Shown here: piece after piece, positions 23,801 to 35,460 of the stretch
How the letters are laid out: every line of letters starts with the position of its first letter
How positions within the stretch are numbered: position 1 is the stretch's first letter
Origin: Amaurobius ferox
Lineage: Eukaryota; Arthropoda; Arachnida; Araneae; Amaurobiidae
Length of the DNA stretch: 64,000 nucleotides
Reading direction: 5' to 3'
Assembly: GCA_951213105.1 (NCBI GenBank)
Contig: OX578148.1
Span: 142,978,043-143,042,042, forward strand
Notes under the pieces: model-generated
The model's input: the letters and a program-made list of their open reading frames with translations, nothing else
Databases searched by the model: none
Told to the model about the DNA's origin: nothing
Made by a program: the position numbers and the translations under genes

Positions 23801-26800
23801 ATCCATAGAGTATTAACTTTTAAGCAAGAGCCCTGGTTGAAACCCTATGTACAATTTAACACTAATAAGGGAATGCTGGCAAAACATTCCTTTGAAAAAA
23901 TTATGTTCAAACTTATGAATAACGCAGTGTTTGGAAAAACTATGGAAAACTTGAGAAAAAGAATGGATGTTAAGCTAGTACAGGCTGAGAAGAGATTGAA
24001 AAAATTAATTGCATCACCAGCCTTACACTCCTTCAAAATATTTGATGAAGATCTGGTAGCAGTTCATATGCATAAGACTAATTTGAAACTGAATAGACCC
24101 ATCTTTGCAGGTTTTTCAGTACTAGACTTGAGTAAAATACTTATGTATGAGTTCCATTATGATTTTATTAAGAAGATGTATGGAAGCCGAGCCGAATTGC
24201 TTTTTACAGACACCGTTTCCCTGTGCTATGAAAGTGAAACAGAGGATATTTACAAAGATTTTGAAAGTTATGAAGACTATTTTGACTTTTCGGATTATCC
24301 TCCAACACATCCACTTCATTCCAAGAAGAATTAAAAATGGATTGGAAAAATGAAAGACGAGTTGAATTCCTGCCGTGGAATTTGTAGGCCAAAGATTTAA
24401 ATTGTATAGCCTAAAAACACCCTTCACGGATAAAAAGACTGCTAAAGATGTTAATAAGAATGTCGTAAAAAACACATCCATGATGAAGATTATTATAATT
24501 GCCTAACAAGTGAAGATATAATAGAGTGGAACAATTTAAAATTGCAAGTAAAGACCAGCAGATGTATAGTGTGGAGCAAATTAAAATGGGGTTATCCTCC
24601 TATGATGATAAGCGACATATCTTAAAGGATGGTATCAAGAGCCTAGCATATGGTCATTATCAAATTTAAATGACCAGATTATGCGAGATTGAATTGTGGC
24701 GGTGTATCCTATACACCGGGTGGAGGTGGGCTCACAATTAAAAAAAATAATATATTTTCTAACAACATATAATTTATTAAAGAGACATTACCGCATTTAG
24801 GTAGTTGCAAACCTACACTGACTAGATGCACAACCCCTTCAATAGAGGCATTCATCGAATAGAATCGATCACGCGATTCTGCTACTTTAAAAACATATTT
24901 TTGTTAGTATTTTACAAGTAAAATGTGTGTTTTTTAACTAAATTTTGAAAAAAATGCAAAAGTGTGGAAACCTATGCAGGCTTTCCCACCCTCATTGGGA
25001 TACACACACACCCTCCAATTCCCGAGATTCCCGATATTCTCGAGATTCCCGAAATTCTGCTACTTTAAAAACGCGTTTTTTTTAGTTTTTTGCAAGAAAA
25101 AGTGTGTTTTGGAAAAAATCGCAAAAATGTTAATTTTTTCCAAAACCACATTATGGTAACACTTTTGCAAAAACGCACATTTTTGTGAAAAAATGCACAA
25201 AAGTGTGAAAACCTATGTTAATTCCTATAGAGAAATTCGATATTTTGAAAAAAATCGCAAAAATATTAATTTTTTCCAAAACCACATTTTGGTAACACTT
25301 TTGCAAAGAAGCACATTTTTAAAAAAAAAATGCACAAAAGTGTGAAAACCCATGTTATTTCCTACAGAGAAATCAAACAATCTCAGATCCTCAACTTATT
25401 GAAAAAGCGCACATTTTTGTTGTTCTTTTACGTTTTTGAAACTTTTTGTGAAAAAACGCTAATAATGACACAAGTTTGAAAATTTACATTTGTTTATTTT
25501 GTTACTAAAAATATCTGATCCATAATAACCGTTGACTGCTGATAACATTCTCTCTACATGGTAAGTCGCATGCTGGTAGAAGCTCCGCTCCTCCTCATGG
25601 GGTGCGCCTATGCTTTAACATGGAGATATATCATCGCAATCGGTCCCATGTTAAAATATAGCACCGCATGTTCCAGAACCCCCTACTATTCCCTACTTAG
25701 GGTCAAGATAATGAGTATAATAAAAATAATTTCAATATTTTAATAGTTTGATTTTTTTTCCTTTAGAAAAACTTGAAAAAGTGTCTGTCCGAACAAGTGT
25801 TTTTATCATTTTTCTTGCTTGCACTTGACATATCTTTGAAACTATAAATAATAAGCGATAAAAATATATATTAGGAAATTTATTTTCAAAATCTATATTT
25901 ATTTTTAAAAAGTTTATATAGTTTCGAGTCACCGTCTTGTTAAGTTGAAGAGTGTTGAAAATGTTCCGTTTTTCAAGTTTCCTATCTCGAAAACTAAACT
26001 ATGAACTATGAACTATGAACGACGAGCAAGAAAGAGTAGCCCTCTGAAAGTGTATAAGTATAGAATCCTATCCAGGAGCGTTTTTAAAGTACTGTGGTTA
26101 TAAACTTATAACCACAGTAATCTATTTTAACTATCCATTTTAACCTTGGTTTAAATAGAATGAGCGGAATAGCTGTAATATGTAATATGCCCCTATTTCA
26201 GCAGTGAACCAACCCACTGCTGAAATAAAGGCATGATATATTTGATTTGGTTCAAAAAACTGAGGAGGTTCAATTAACTTACGGATTCTGAAAATGTTTA
26301 ACGATGGGTGCGGAGAGAACAAAATAGATAAAATTATTTAAGCGCCTCCAGAGAAGATTATAGATTAACTTGAATGCAAAATTATTATATAAATGAATGC
26401 AGATATATTATATAAATGCAATTTATATACCTCAGAGCAATTTCGTAAAATATTGGTATATATTAACGTGAAGCCTTTGTAGTGCCATTTTTAAAATATA
26501 ACTTCAAAACCGCTTCTTTACGTTCGCAGTCTCCTGATTTCAAAGACTTGAAAGAAATCTCCAATGTTTTTTCACTGTACCATTTGTGTTAAAATTTAGA
26601 AGTACTTGGTCACGTACAGTCAGTGGCATATTTTGAACTTCTCAGTTTTTAAAATCAAGTTTATATCAATATCAAGGGGTCTAAGTTAAAGGTCTGTAAG
26701 GGCTCGGATCTGGTCCGTGGGATTATGTTTGAACCGGCCCACGGGCCAGGTCCGGATTGAACCCCGCTTCATTAAATTTGGATCGGGTTGGATAAAAATA

Positions 26801-29800
26801 AATAAGAAATCCGAAAATAGATGAAATTTGAAAAGGAAAAAATTGAAATGACACATAAAACGATATTCTGAATGAGAGGATGAAAGTCTTGTGGGGGTCA
26901 CCATTCGTCACTCACTGCTACGAAAGACGGTTATTCCCTCGGCCTCGGAGAATTCTTTTAGGCCTCGAAGAATTCTTTTAGGCTTGACGACATAGCGCGG
27001 AAGCAGCAATCTAAAGGTTCAGAGTTCGAACCTATCTGTGGCCCCCACAGTCACCCTGTCACATATTAAGTCATAAAAAGTTTGCTCTGTACGGAGAAAG
27101 CAGATGGATCCATTAGAACTGGACTCTGGAAAATAATAATTTCACACAGGGATTTTACAAATTTCGGAACTTCGACTTGTACAACAGCAGCAGAATTTTT
27201 TTTCCCATATAACAAGAACAAAGCACTTCTTATGGAATGCTTAGTTTCTAAAAGGTCCTTACTTATTGCCATTTTATTTTATTGTTTATTATTATTATTA
27301 TTATTATCATTATTGTTATTATTATTATTATTATTGGAAGTAAAATTAGGTTGTTTTCCTAGTTGGGGGACTCCAGAACGACACACTGAATGGGGATTGA
27401 TTCGATTTTTTTTTATCACACAGGTGTTTAGGAAGCATTTTCAATTGTTTTAATTTGTGGTTGAATTCCCTTAATAGGCTTCCGCGCACAGTGTTGTACA
27501 TTTCTGCAAGAATGCTTTGAAGCCAGCCATGCTAACTTTGGTCATCCGTTTGGGCAAGACATTTAGCGGATTTCCTTACATGACGCGCCGCATTTTCACG
27601 AATCCAAGAGATCGAATGCGAATTTACTGCAACATCTGATGATTGAAAGGCTGCGGTATCCTTCCCGTTTAACACTTGGGCAGAAAGCTGGTCTCTAAAT
27701 ATACTTTCTCGAAGTGCAACACAACTTTTCGCGTATGCTATTGGAGTCTTATGTGAGACAGGGTACTGCATGCTATAATTGAATCATGATTTTCAGATAG
27801 AATTTCCCACTGTGGCTGAAAGGCCCCAGTTTTTGTCAAAATTCCCCCCAGGCAGCACCTTTCTTGGAGTTCGTTTCGTACGTCCTATTTCCAAGATGTT
27901 CACTTTCACTCGCCACGCAACAAAGTTTCGCCGACAAAGCGCCTCTTGCACAGGAGCTAAAAAAGAGATCCCATCCACACAGGGACGGTACACAGCCGCT
28001 ATGTACGAAACCAGATCTTCATTTCTCGGATTTCGACTGTGCATTCACTTGACTTGGAAAGGGGACTATGGATTCAAGACATTTCTATTGAGTTCTACCT
28101 ATTGAGTTTTGTGTAGTCTAGGACAGAAGCTGTTGAATCCGAGGTATTTTCCGTAAAAATTAAATATTCGAGTAGGGGCATACGTTGCAGTTTAGACATC
28201 TTTTAATCCATTGAGACACTTTTCTATATACATATACGTGTGTGTATATATTTGGTTGATTTAATAATTAAAGTTGAAAAATAAAATTTTGAATAAAATG
28301 CGTATTCAGTAAAATACCTCTTTATATGGCATTCTTGAACCACAATATAGGATTATTGCATTATATTTACATCCCAAGTTATATTTATATCCCAAGCATT
28401 ATATTTATATCCCAAGTTACAGGTATAAATATATTAATTTTGGGTCTTATAGAGTCTTAACATCTTAACGTAAACAGAGTTAATCTCATGAATTTTTGGG
28501 ACCCATCAGAATCGTCCTCGCAATGGTCTGTGCTGTAATGCTCGTTCTTTTCTTGCAGGCAGCCTAGGTTGGACCATCGCCCAAGGCCCCGTCCAGGTTC
28601 TGGTGGGCATTGTGTACGGTATAGTCCTTGGCGTCGTCACCTGGTACATCCCAAGTCCAGAGGAGGTAACTGAGTCACCTGAACTACACCCGCCATTCAA
28701 AATTATCTCATACAGATAATGTGCATATCAGAATGGATGTAGCGCTAAAAGGACAAATGACCATTTCAATCAATTCAACAGACCTTACGTCTTGGAGCGA
28801 ACGGTCGTTGGATTACAACCCAATTCAAAAATTAATTTTTTATGAAATCCAAAAACCGTAGTTAGTATTTTATCTATTATTGATACATCTTGTTCTTTTC
28901 TTTCTTCCACGTTTCTGAAAGTTAAATTATAACGCAAACAAAAGTATATATGGATTTCAGGAAGGTTCATCCCGTAAAGAACGCTCATCCACTGGCTGCT
29001 TCCGTAAAGTAACGGCTATTTTCATGGGGTTGGAGGACGAAGATAACCATCGATAGTCAGATGCGGGACTCTTTTACAGAAGTGGCGATAAGCATTCAAA
29101 TAGAGTCTCTACAGACTCGTTTTCTTACAGAAACGAGTCTGTAGAGACTCTATAGAAGATGTAAGATCTCAAGACTTGGCCAGAACCAACATAACTTTCT
29201 ACTCGGATGTTTTTCCTTAATCAGATCTTACTTCATAGGGAACTCAGTAAACGCTTAGTGTACAGCAGCTATCCTCCAAGAACGTGTTGTGGGAACAGAA
29301 GATATGCCAGAAAAATGGATGCTTAGGGCCACTTAGATCACCGGGATGATGTTTCTTTATTTCCAGATTGAGTATTCGTTCTCACTTTTTCAAACACGCC
29401 AGTCAGCCAGGATGTTTTGTATACCTTGTAACAATAGCATCTCCATTTGTTTAACTGAAACCACGCTCTTCATATCCTTGTCTCAACTCACAAATCATTT
29501 TCTTTGCAGAAAAGCTGTTCTGTGTTACGTTTCCTGTTGCTCTGCTTTGGCGGCCTTTTCGTTCTTTTCTGCAGCCACTCCATGGACTGGGGGGCAACAG
29601 GTGCCCTGGGATGCATTTGCTTCCCATTCGTTGCAGCTCTACGATGGAAGACTGCAGACTGGGACCCGGAACATGTAAGGTTTTCCCTTTTTTCCCTACA
29701 ACATAGTAGATTTGTTTTGATCTTTTTCTATTTCATCGTAGAAAGTGAATGAAAGCGCACTATAAAAGCGGATTGCATTGGAGTTTATGTTTAAACCAGC

Positions 29801-32800
29801 TAAAAGTGAAGTTTAGGGACACACTTAAGTCTCTGTTCAGCATATTTAAATTTTTATGGCATGCAAAAGATTCACCTGATCTTTAAGGATTGATACATTC
29901 TGCAATCACTTAAAGGATTATTATATCTGCCTTTAGAAGACTCGGTTTAATAGTTGAACCAGTGTTGTTAATCCACTATAGTGAACCCAAGTTTAGGGCG
30001 ACCGAGATCCTGAAAAGGGATCTTTTTGATGACGGGTCACTAAATACTTGTATGTCGAGAGACAAAATGGAGTGAGGCGTGCTTATTATTTTTGATCGTC
30101 CCCTGTCAGAGCATGGAATAAAGAGGAGTGAACTAGACTATTTATTTTTAGAGCAATATTTATGAGTTACAGATTTATACGGTTAAATTTGTCAGGTTTT
30201 TATTTACAAGTAAATGAGCCAACCCGAACCGTTTGTTTTCTTTCCTCTGAAATGGAAATACAATTAAAGATAATTGTACTCAAAAATTTCTCATACTTTG
30301 TGTTACTCTTCCTTCATCACTTTTTTATGTAAGAGACTGCCTGCAATACAAAGGACATGGGTCAGAAGGCATAAGAAACTCGGCATGTATGTATCGTATG
30401 AAGAGATTTAAAAATGATTAGAATTTGGGAGCAAAAAAAAACGTCTTATTGAGAAAAAGTGACAACAAGAAAATAACATTTTAGTAAATGGTAAATCCTT
30501 CCCTGGTAGCTATGCAAGCCGACATTCGGGGTAGCCTCTTAAGTTGCTTGTGTCCCTCTGCGGAAGATTCTGCCACGAATGTGAAACGGGTTAGCTTATT
30601 CAGCAGTATTCTGAGAAGGTTTCAATGGCCGTCCCAGCATGTCCCAGACGAGTTTTATGGGTGATAAGTCTGGAGACCTGGATGGTCTTGGGAGGGTATT
30701 AATTCATCAAAGACATTGTTGACAAAGTCGTACAGTATGGGGTCGAGTGTTATCTTATTGGTAAATAGAACCTGGGCAGTTTGACAGAATAGGCAGAATA
30801 ATCATCTGCAGAATACATCGACGTGCAAGCGAGCCGTTAGATTGGCTTACAGCACAACTAGAGGAGATCGGTTGTTCCACGAGATGGCTCCTCAGACTGT
30901 CACACTACGTGTTAGTTGACTGGCTACGTGAACGCTAGCCAGTACTCCCCCACAGTACTTAGCCACACACACGTCTGCGACGAACATCAACACTGAGAAC
31001 AAAGCGGGATTCGTCGCCAAAGGCGACATGCCTCCAATCGGACATCCCGACGACTCTGCCTCTGTTGAGAAGTGAGTGGTAGGTATGAACGTCCCAGTCG
31101 TATCCGAATAGTATCCCTTGATACGTGGAGGATGACGAATGGCTGAGAGCGACGCCATTGATGGGGATGCGGCATCCTTCTCTGATTCATGCCACTACCC
31201 TCTCCTCCGACCAAGATGGCGACCGATACGTTTGTTGGATGGGCCAGCTTCTCTTAAGCCTATTATGCGACCTCTCTCTAAATCCGCAGTCGAGGACGTC
31301 TCAAAAGCATCTTTGTACAAAACTTGCAGTGTCTAAGAAGAAAATCCAGTTGCCATTGTCCGTGAGTGAGGAGACCGGTCGTTTTAAATGCTGCACGCTG
31401 CGTCGTTCTCAGGCGCGTTACATGAACCCTGTAACATCAATGGCACTGACAATTGAATGATTCGAATGACTCTTAAAACGACATTTACATGCCGAGTTTG
31501 ACGGCTGTGGCTCCCTATTTTATGGGTACATCTATTTTTTGCAACAGAGTGTATTTTCATTTCTATCCTTCATATAAAGCTACGTGAATATTCTTCTGTT
31601 TTTTACATCCGAGTACATTACATTCCTGAGATAAGTGCGGCCTCTCTTTCAGAATCCTGTGAGCACAGCCCTCAGTTTCGTCTGGAGGATCATCGAGCCT
31701 TTCCTCTTCGGCCTTGTCGGATCGGAAATCAGGTTAGAGTACCTGGAACCCAGTACAGTAGGTAATAACTTTACGCGAGAGAAACGCATTTATTTCGAAA
31801 ACATACACAGATTATCTAAAGTGAGTGTGACTTCTTTTCTAAGCATAAAATGCTTTAACGTGATATCCTGATGTTTTCGATAATGGGGGCTTTATGGATT
31901 GTTCGCTAGTCTCACAAATGAACTACTGCATGCAAAATTAGTTAATTATAAAAGGCACCATTTCGATTTGATGATAAAATTAACAAAATTCTTGATTATT
32001 TGGCCTTTAAATTGACAGTTCTTTTAAATTTTCAAGGTCAAAGTAAACATTGAATGGCCTTGAACTGCTAAAGTACTCAACACGTCACGCATGATGTCGA
32101 AAGAGCCTTTCATCATTTTCTAAACCAAAAAACCCACTTAAGTGCAATTGAATACAAAGCTACGTTAATAATTTTTTGTTTTTAAAACTGCCGTAGTTCA
32201 AGAAGTGTTACTCAAGATATCTACTTGACCAATTTTATTTCAATTGAATGGAACCCATTCAATTGAAATAAAATCCGTTGAATTTAAAAAGCGTTTACAC
32301 TGAGACAGGTACAAATGTTTCTGATTCAGAGTGTTGATTTCCTTTCTCCTGTTAACTATTCTCCGTTTTTTATCAATTTTTCGAAACACCACTCTCTAAA
32401 ATTAATTTAGCTTATACTTAACGCATGTGTGTCAAAATAAATAATTGTCCATGAAACAGTCTTCCGATATTTTTATAATGTGTGAAGGATGCGTATCTGC
32501 AATAACCAGTGTGAATCCTACACTCATGATCCCAAATGGAAACACTCCAAAAGAAAAAAAGAAAAATGGTTTAGATAGTCCAATTAACAGTTAAATGGGT
32601 CGCTTTTGTCTAAAACTAGTTCTAGACTGTAAACATCCTTCTTACATACTTCTTACTACTTCTGACATATGTTAAAAATTCAATTCCTTCAATCGAAACT
32701 AATAAATTCATTACATCTTTAATCCCGTCAGCTATTTATCCCAGACTTTTTAGTTTTGTTTACCTTATGGATATTACCTTATATATGCCATTATTTTCTT

Positions 32801-33013
32801 TGTATGTTGCATTGTTTTATTAATTTTGCTAAACAAGTGTTTCGAATGGGTCCCGATGGGTGTCGCTATTTTGCAGGCCTCGGCCTAGCCACGCTCTTCA
32901 TTGCTCTTGCCCTCAGGATGATGGCCTGTCTGTTGGCTGCTTACACCGCCGGATTCACCCTCAAGGAGCAGATTTTCGTCACTTTTGCAGGACTTCCCAA
33001 AGCAACGGTACAA
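20713..33013 (+). CDS. SLC9B: SLC9B-family Na+/H+ antiporter (NHA), internal exons only
   Basis: Five exons with consensus splice sites and compatible phases encode about 230 residues of a cation/proton antiporter of the NHA (SLC9B) group. These are multi-pass membrane proteins exchanging Na+ or Li+ for protons. The exons are 20713-20888, 28559-28665, 29510-29674, 31653-31761 and 32877-33013. Order and sequence follow the family: SPAVVLP, the ion-site pair IDDVLAVTGF, FPSxDQ-equivalent loop, FQPLLFGLIG-equivalent EPFLFGLVG, and LKEQIF..LPKATVQ. Upstream exons (N-terminus and first helices) and the last exons (beginning near the AAIGS block) are not found, so the gene either extends past both window edges or is fragmentary. 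Introns are packed with transposons. The reading frame itself shows no lesion. Confidence 0.88.
20889..21981. other. Intron sequence with a 14-bp tandem repeat
   Basis: This is intron between antiporter exons a and b. A 14-bp unit (ATCATTATATCAAG, later with C for G) is repeated about six times at 21207-21295. A minus-strand open frame at 21525-22031 runs into the TIR of the neighbouring element and shows no family motif. Confidence 0.7.
21982..22460 (+). repeat. Left TIR of the 3.7-kb Polinton relic
   Basis: It matches the reverse complement of about 25230-25697. The inner part consists of short AT-rich sub-repeats (GTGCATTTTTTCTT, GTTACCAAAATGTGG) that are present two to three times in the right arm, so the right arm is longer. 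Confidence 0.82.
22496..24669 (+). pseudogene. Polinton protein-primed DNA polymerase B, C-terminal part, broken
   Basis: Family-B polymerase of the protein-primed Polinton type. Visible landmarks in order are the zinc/HNH-like block CHICDKVLGKKRVTDHCHL, HNLKRYD, YHDLYIKADILLLADIF (exonuclease III region), polymerase motif A YLDANNLYGWALS, motif B KLMNNAVFGKTMENLRK and motif C. In motif C the canonical YxDTDS has become LFTDTVSLCYE, so the catalytic aspartate context is damaged. The N-terminal third is absent. Stops or frame changes occur near 22708, 22939, 23455, 23770 and 24334. The C-terminus reads SLAYGHYQI then stop. It once copied the element's linear DNA; it cannot now. Confidence 0.88.
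25130..25697 (-). repeat. Right TIR of the 3.7-kb Polinton relic
   Basis: Inverted partner of 21982-22460. Its inner portion (AAAACCACATT..GGTAACACTTTTGCAAA..CACAAAAGTGTGAAAACC) occurs twice in tandem, at ~25130-25220 and ~25265-25350. This suggests local duplication within the arm. Confidence 0.78.
26985..27045 (+). repeat. tRNA-like patch, possible old SINE head
   Basis: TAGCGCGGAAGCAGC followed 20 bases later by AGAGTTCGAACCTATCTG resembles the A and B boxes of a tRNA-type Pol III promoter. A full cloverleaf is not evident and no tail or target duplication was found. Confidence 0.3.
27284..27345. repeat. (TTA)n microsatellite
   Basis: About 20 TTA/TTG units, interrupted once or twice. 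Confidence 0.95.
28559..28665 (+). CDS. SLC9B: NHA antiporter exon b
   Basis: Acceptor TTTTCTTGCAG, donor GAGGAG|GTAACT. The frame enters at phase 1, completing the glycine codon split after exon a, and leaves at phase 0. It encodes SLGWTIAQGPVQVLVGIVYG and IVLGVVTWYIPSPEE, a hydrophobic transmembrane segment followed by the PSxE loop. Confidence 0.9.
28666..29509. other. Intron between NHA exons b and c
   Basis: Apart from the hairpin at 29100-29153 nothing recognisable is present. Confidence 0.6.
29100..29153. repeat. 23-bp perfect inverted repeat (hairpin) in an NHA intron
   Basis: ATAGAGTCTCTACAGACTCG plus TTT pairs perfectly with its reverse complement across an 8-base loop (TCTTACAG). 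It lies between exons b and c. It could be a small DNA hairpin, a foldback element end or a pre-miRNA-like stem; nothing in the sequence decides between these. Confidence 0.85.
29510..29674 (+). CDS. SLC9B: NHA antiporter exon c
   Basis: Acceptor TTTCTTTGCAG, donor ACAT|GTAAGG, phase 0 at both ends. It encodes 55 residues with a cysteine-rich hydrophobic helix (LLLCFGGLFVLFCSHSMDWG) and GALGCICFPFVAALRW, matching the glycine-rich stretch before the WxxxxVE segment of the family. Confidence 0.9.
29675..30489. other. Intron between NHA exons c and d, first part
   Basis: No gene, RNA or repeat is recognised in this AT-rich stretch. Confidence 0.55.
30490..31530 (-). pseudogene. Tc1/mariner-type transposase remnant
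   Basis: On the minus strand, scattered frames keep Tc1 transposase landmarks. SRDTIRIRLGRSYLPLTSQQ and RRDVRLEACRLWRRIP correspond to the end of the DNA-binding region (~31140-31010). NTRPHTVRLCQQCL (~30750-30700) corresponds to the DNxxPH catalytic segment. LPRPSRSPDLSPIKLVWDML (~30695-30640) is the typical C-terminal block. Terminal inverted repeats were not identified. Many frame breaks show an old, inactive copy in the intron between NHA exons c and d. Confidence 0.75.
31653..31761 (+). CDS. SLC9B: NHA antiporter exon d
   Basis: Acceptor CCTCTCTTTCAG, donor AGTAG|GTAATA, phase 0 in and phase 1 out. It encodes FVWRIIEPFLFGLVGSEIRL and ends at STV(G). EPFLFGLVG corresponds to the conserved QPLLFGLIG helix. 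Confidence 0.9.
31762..32876. other. Intron between NHA exons d and e with a perfect hairpin
   Basis: No coding feature. 32232-32251 (ATTTTATTTCAATTGAATGG) is perfectly complementary to 32255-32274 across a 3-base loop, a 20-bp hairpin. Confidence 0.75.
32877..33013 (+). CDS. SLC9B: NHA antiporter exon e
   Basis: Acceptor TATTTTGCAG, donor ACAA|GTAAGT, phase 1 in and phase 0 out. It encodes ATLFIALALRMMACLLAAYT, then FTLKEQIFVTFAGLPKATVQ. The LPKATVQ block is a family signature. No exon encoding the following AAIGS-type block is seen downstream to the window end. Confidence 0.9.
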
Positions 33014-34680
33014 GTAAGTGGCAATCTAACTTCCTAATATCATTAGAGAAGACAATACAAAAGTTGACACGTCTTTCTTATGCATTCTGTAACATGTATT
33101 ATGATTCTAATTATTTAATATATAACGAATCTTCCCTTTCAGTTCCATCGATTATGCTAAACACGTTCTATGATTTTGGTCCTTCGGTGGCAGTGACACA
33201 GGCGAGTTCATATGTCATATTATGACATAACATAACCCCCGTTTGCCGAACAATTCCATCACTTTTCCATGGGGTACATATTCGAAAACGAAACCCATCA
33301 CTCTACCCAACCTATTCTATCCGCAATTGACCTGCTTTTCCAGAATAAGAAGTACCTACTTTTCGTACCAGAAAGTCAAAACGTCACACTCTTAAGGTAC
33401 AAAGTGTTTATGTTACAATAAGTCTTCGTTCTATATTAGGATTCGTTAGGATTATCCTGCGAATGCTTCTAGAAATTTATGTGCTGAACATGCTCTTCAA
33501 ATGGAATAAAACAAACAAATCTCCTAAGACTGACAAAAACGACTTAGAAGTCCAGAGATTTTAATGTACCACTTTTGCAGGTCTCTTGGTAGCCCTGGTC
33601 AGAACAATTCTGAATTTTTGATAGTGTTAAAAAGCAACCTAGCAGCAGTTTGAATTCAAACTTTACCGTATTCTTCGTTTTTCCTTCCAATCCTATCGGA
33701 ATAGCTCCTTTATACCAGACGATTAGGGCAAAATACTCATCATTCTTCATCTGAAAACTATTCAACAGATTTTTTTTATTTGCTAGTAGCTATAGGGTAG
33801 GGCATTGATGAGAAGAACATAGAAAAAATATCAGAGATATGTTATATGGCCAAATTATCACTAAAAATGTTAAATTCTCTGCGTACCAAATACTTTTCAC
33901 GATCCCAATACTTTTTCGATCCTAACTCTTTGGTTAATCCTGTATGGTTTTATTTTAAACTGGAACTTGCGTTCTAACAGAGAAAAAAGTGTAAGCCATT
34001 GTTGAAAAGTTCAGTACGATTGCGATTATACAAGACTAATCCTGAAAAACTCATCTTGAAAAACCAATCCTGAAATGCTAAACCTGAAGGCCAAGACGAA
34101 TACCTCGGCGGTACCTGATATATTTATTGAGTGACTTTAATGAGTTGCACCCCGTTGGCGCTTTACTCTATGCCAAGTCTCACTAAGACTGCCGGTGGTA
34201 GAAGAAAATGAGCCACTGCATAAAGTTTTTCTCTTGAAACCCATTTTTCTGCAGCAAGGTCTTTTCAAAGAATTGCGTTGCCGACTATCCTTTGGGAGCA
34301 GGATTACATCGTTATCATCATGGTCGCTACTGCGAGTATTCATAAGAGGGGAAAATTTACGTACGTCTAGAGTTACAAAAAATCGAAGGAATCACACTTC
34401 TCTATACAGGTTGCCGTCCGACATATCCCTATAAATAGATCTTGACATGAGGCTAGATGTTTAAAAGATGATATTCAAAATCATCGCGATGATGAATTAA
34501 TTGCGCCTTAGAGCGATAAGCAGTCGTTGATTATCGGAGGTCGCCGCAGGAATGCTTTGCGTTCCGCTGTATTGTATACAAGGGCATTTTATACATCTTG
34601 GTCAGCATTCTTTTCAAAGTGTGTTTTGGTTTATAAATAACACTTTTCCACTCCATTTTTATACGAAATGGACTATTTTT
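33014..34680. other. Presumed NHA intron downstream of exon e
   Basis: No gene or known repeat is recognised. The 200 bp before 34681 lead into the 78-bp minisatellite, with first degenerate copies possibly from about 34625. Confidence 0.5.
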
Positions 34681-35460
34681 CATATGTTTAAAACAGTGAA
34701 ATAAGTGGAGTGTGCTTCAAAGCCACTTTCTCATACCTAAATCAATTCTATTTTTTTTATATGTTTAAAACAGTGAAATAAGTGGAGTGTGCTTCAACGT
34801 CACTTTCCCATACCTAAATCAATTCTAATTTTTTCATATGTTTAAAACAGTGAAATAAGTGGAGTGTGCTTCAAAGCCACTTTCTCATACCTAAATCAAT
34901 TCTATTTTTTTTATATGTTTAAAACAGTGAAATAAGTGGAGTGTGCTTCAACGGCACTTTCTCATACCTAAATCAATTCTATTTTTTTTCATATGTTTAA
35001 AACAGTGAAAAAAGTGGAGTGTGCTTCAACGCCAGTTTCTCATACCTAAATCAATTCTATTTTTTTTCATATGTTTAAAACAGTGAAATAAGTGGAATGT
35101 AATTCAAAGCCACTTTCTCATACCTAAATCAATTCTATTTTTTTATATGTTTAAAACAGTGATATAAGTGGAGTGTGCTTCAACGCCACTTTCTCATACG
35201 TAAATCAATTCTATTTTTTCATATATTTAAAACAGTGAAATAAGTGGAATGTGCTTCAACGCCACTTTCTCATACCTAAATCAATTCCATTTTTCTCATA
35301 TGTTTAAAACAATGAAATAAGTGCAGTGTGCTTCAAAGCCACTTTCTCATACCTAAATCAATTTTATGTTTGTTTCATATATTTAAAACTGTGAAATAAG
35401 TGGCATGTGCTTCAACGCCACTTTCTCATACCTAAACCAATTCTATTTTTGTTTCATATG
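34681..35460. repeat. ~78-bp minisatellite, left part (10-11 copies)
   Basis: Units begin CATATGTTTAAAACAGTG, continue through AGTGGAGTGTGCTTCAA and CACTTTCTCATACCTAAATC, and end in a T-run. About ten copies are present, with substitutions. The last unit is cut at CATATG by the Polinton, and the array resumes at 58295. Confidence 0.95.

Larger units (their letters stand above)
21982..25697 (+). mobile_element. Deleted Polinton/Maverick, 3.7 kb, with TIRs and near-perfect 6-bp TSD
   Basis: The left end begins AGTAGGGAATAGTAG (21982) and the right end finishes CTACTATTCCCTACT (25697). Inverted arms of about 480-570 bp follow, sharing the stretch around GCGCACCCCATGAGGAGG. Flanks are TCGGGT (21976-21981) and TAGGGT (25698-25703), a 6-bp duplication with one mismatch. 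Six-base duplications and AGT-type ends are typical of Polintons, and the interior keeps only part of a Polinton polB. All other Polinton genes are absent, so it is an internally deleted relic. Confidence 0.86.
25704..28558. other. Large intron between NHA exons a and b
   Basis: No host exon is recognised here. Two hairpins lie at 26090-26119 (TACTGTGGTTATAA arms) and 26189-26233 (TATTTCAGCAGTG arms). A 22-bp duplication around AGAATTCTTTTAGGC lies at 26944-26983, a tRNA-like patch at 26985-27045, and a (TTA)n microsatellite at 27284-27345. Overlapping open frames on both strands at 27532-28105 (up to 108 aa) show no family I recognise. A conserved exon or retrogene there is neither supported nor excluded. 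Confidence 0.55.

Noticed and set aside
26985..27045. Functional tRNA gene
   Set aside because: Box-like sequences are present but no cloverleaf or acceptor stem could be formed by eye.
27532..28105. Overlapping open frames of 62-108 aa on both strands
   Set aside because: No recognised domain, competing frames on both strands, no splice or context support. Left undecided, not annotated as a gene.
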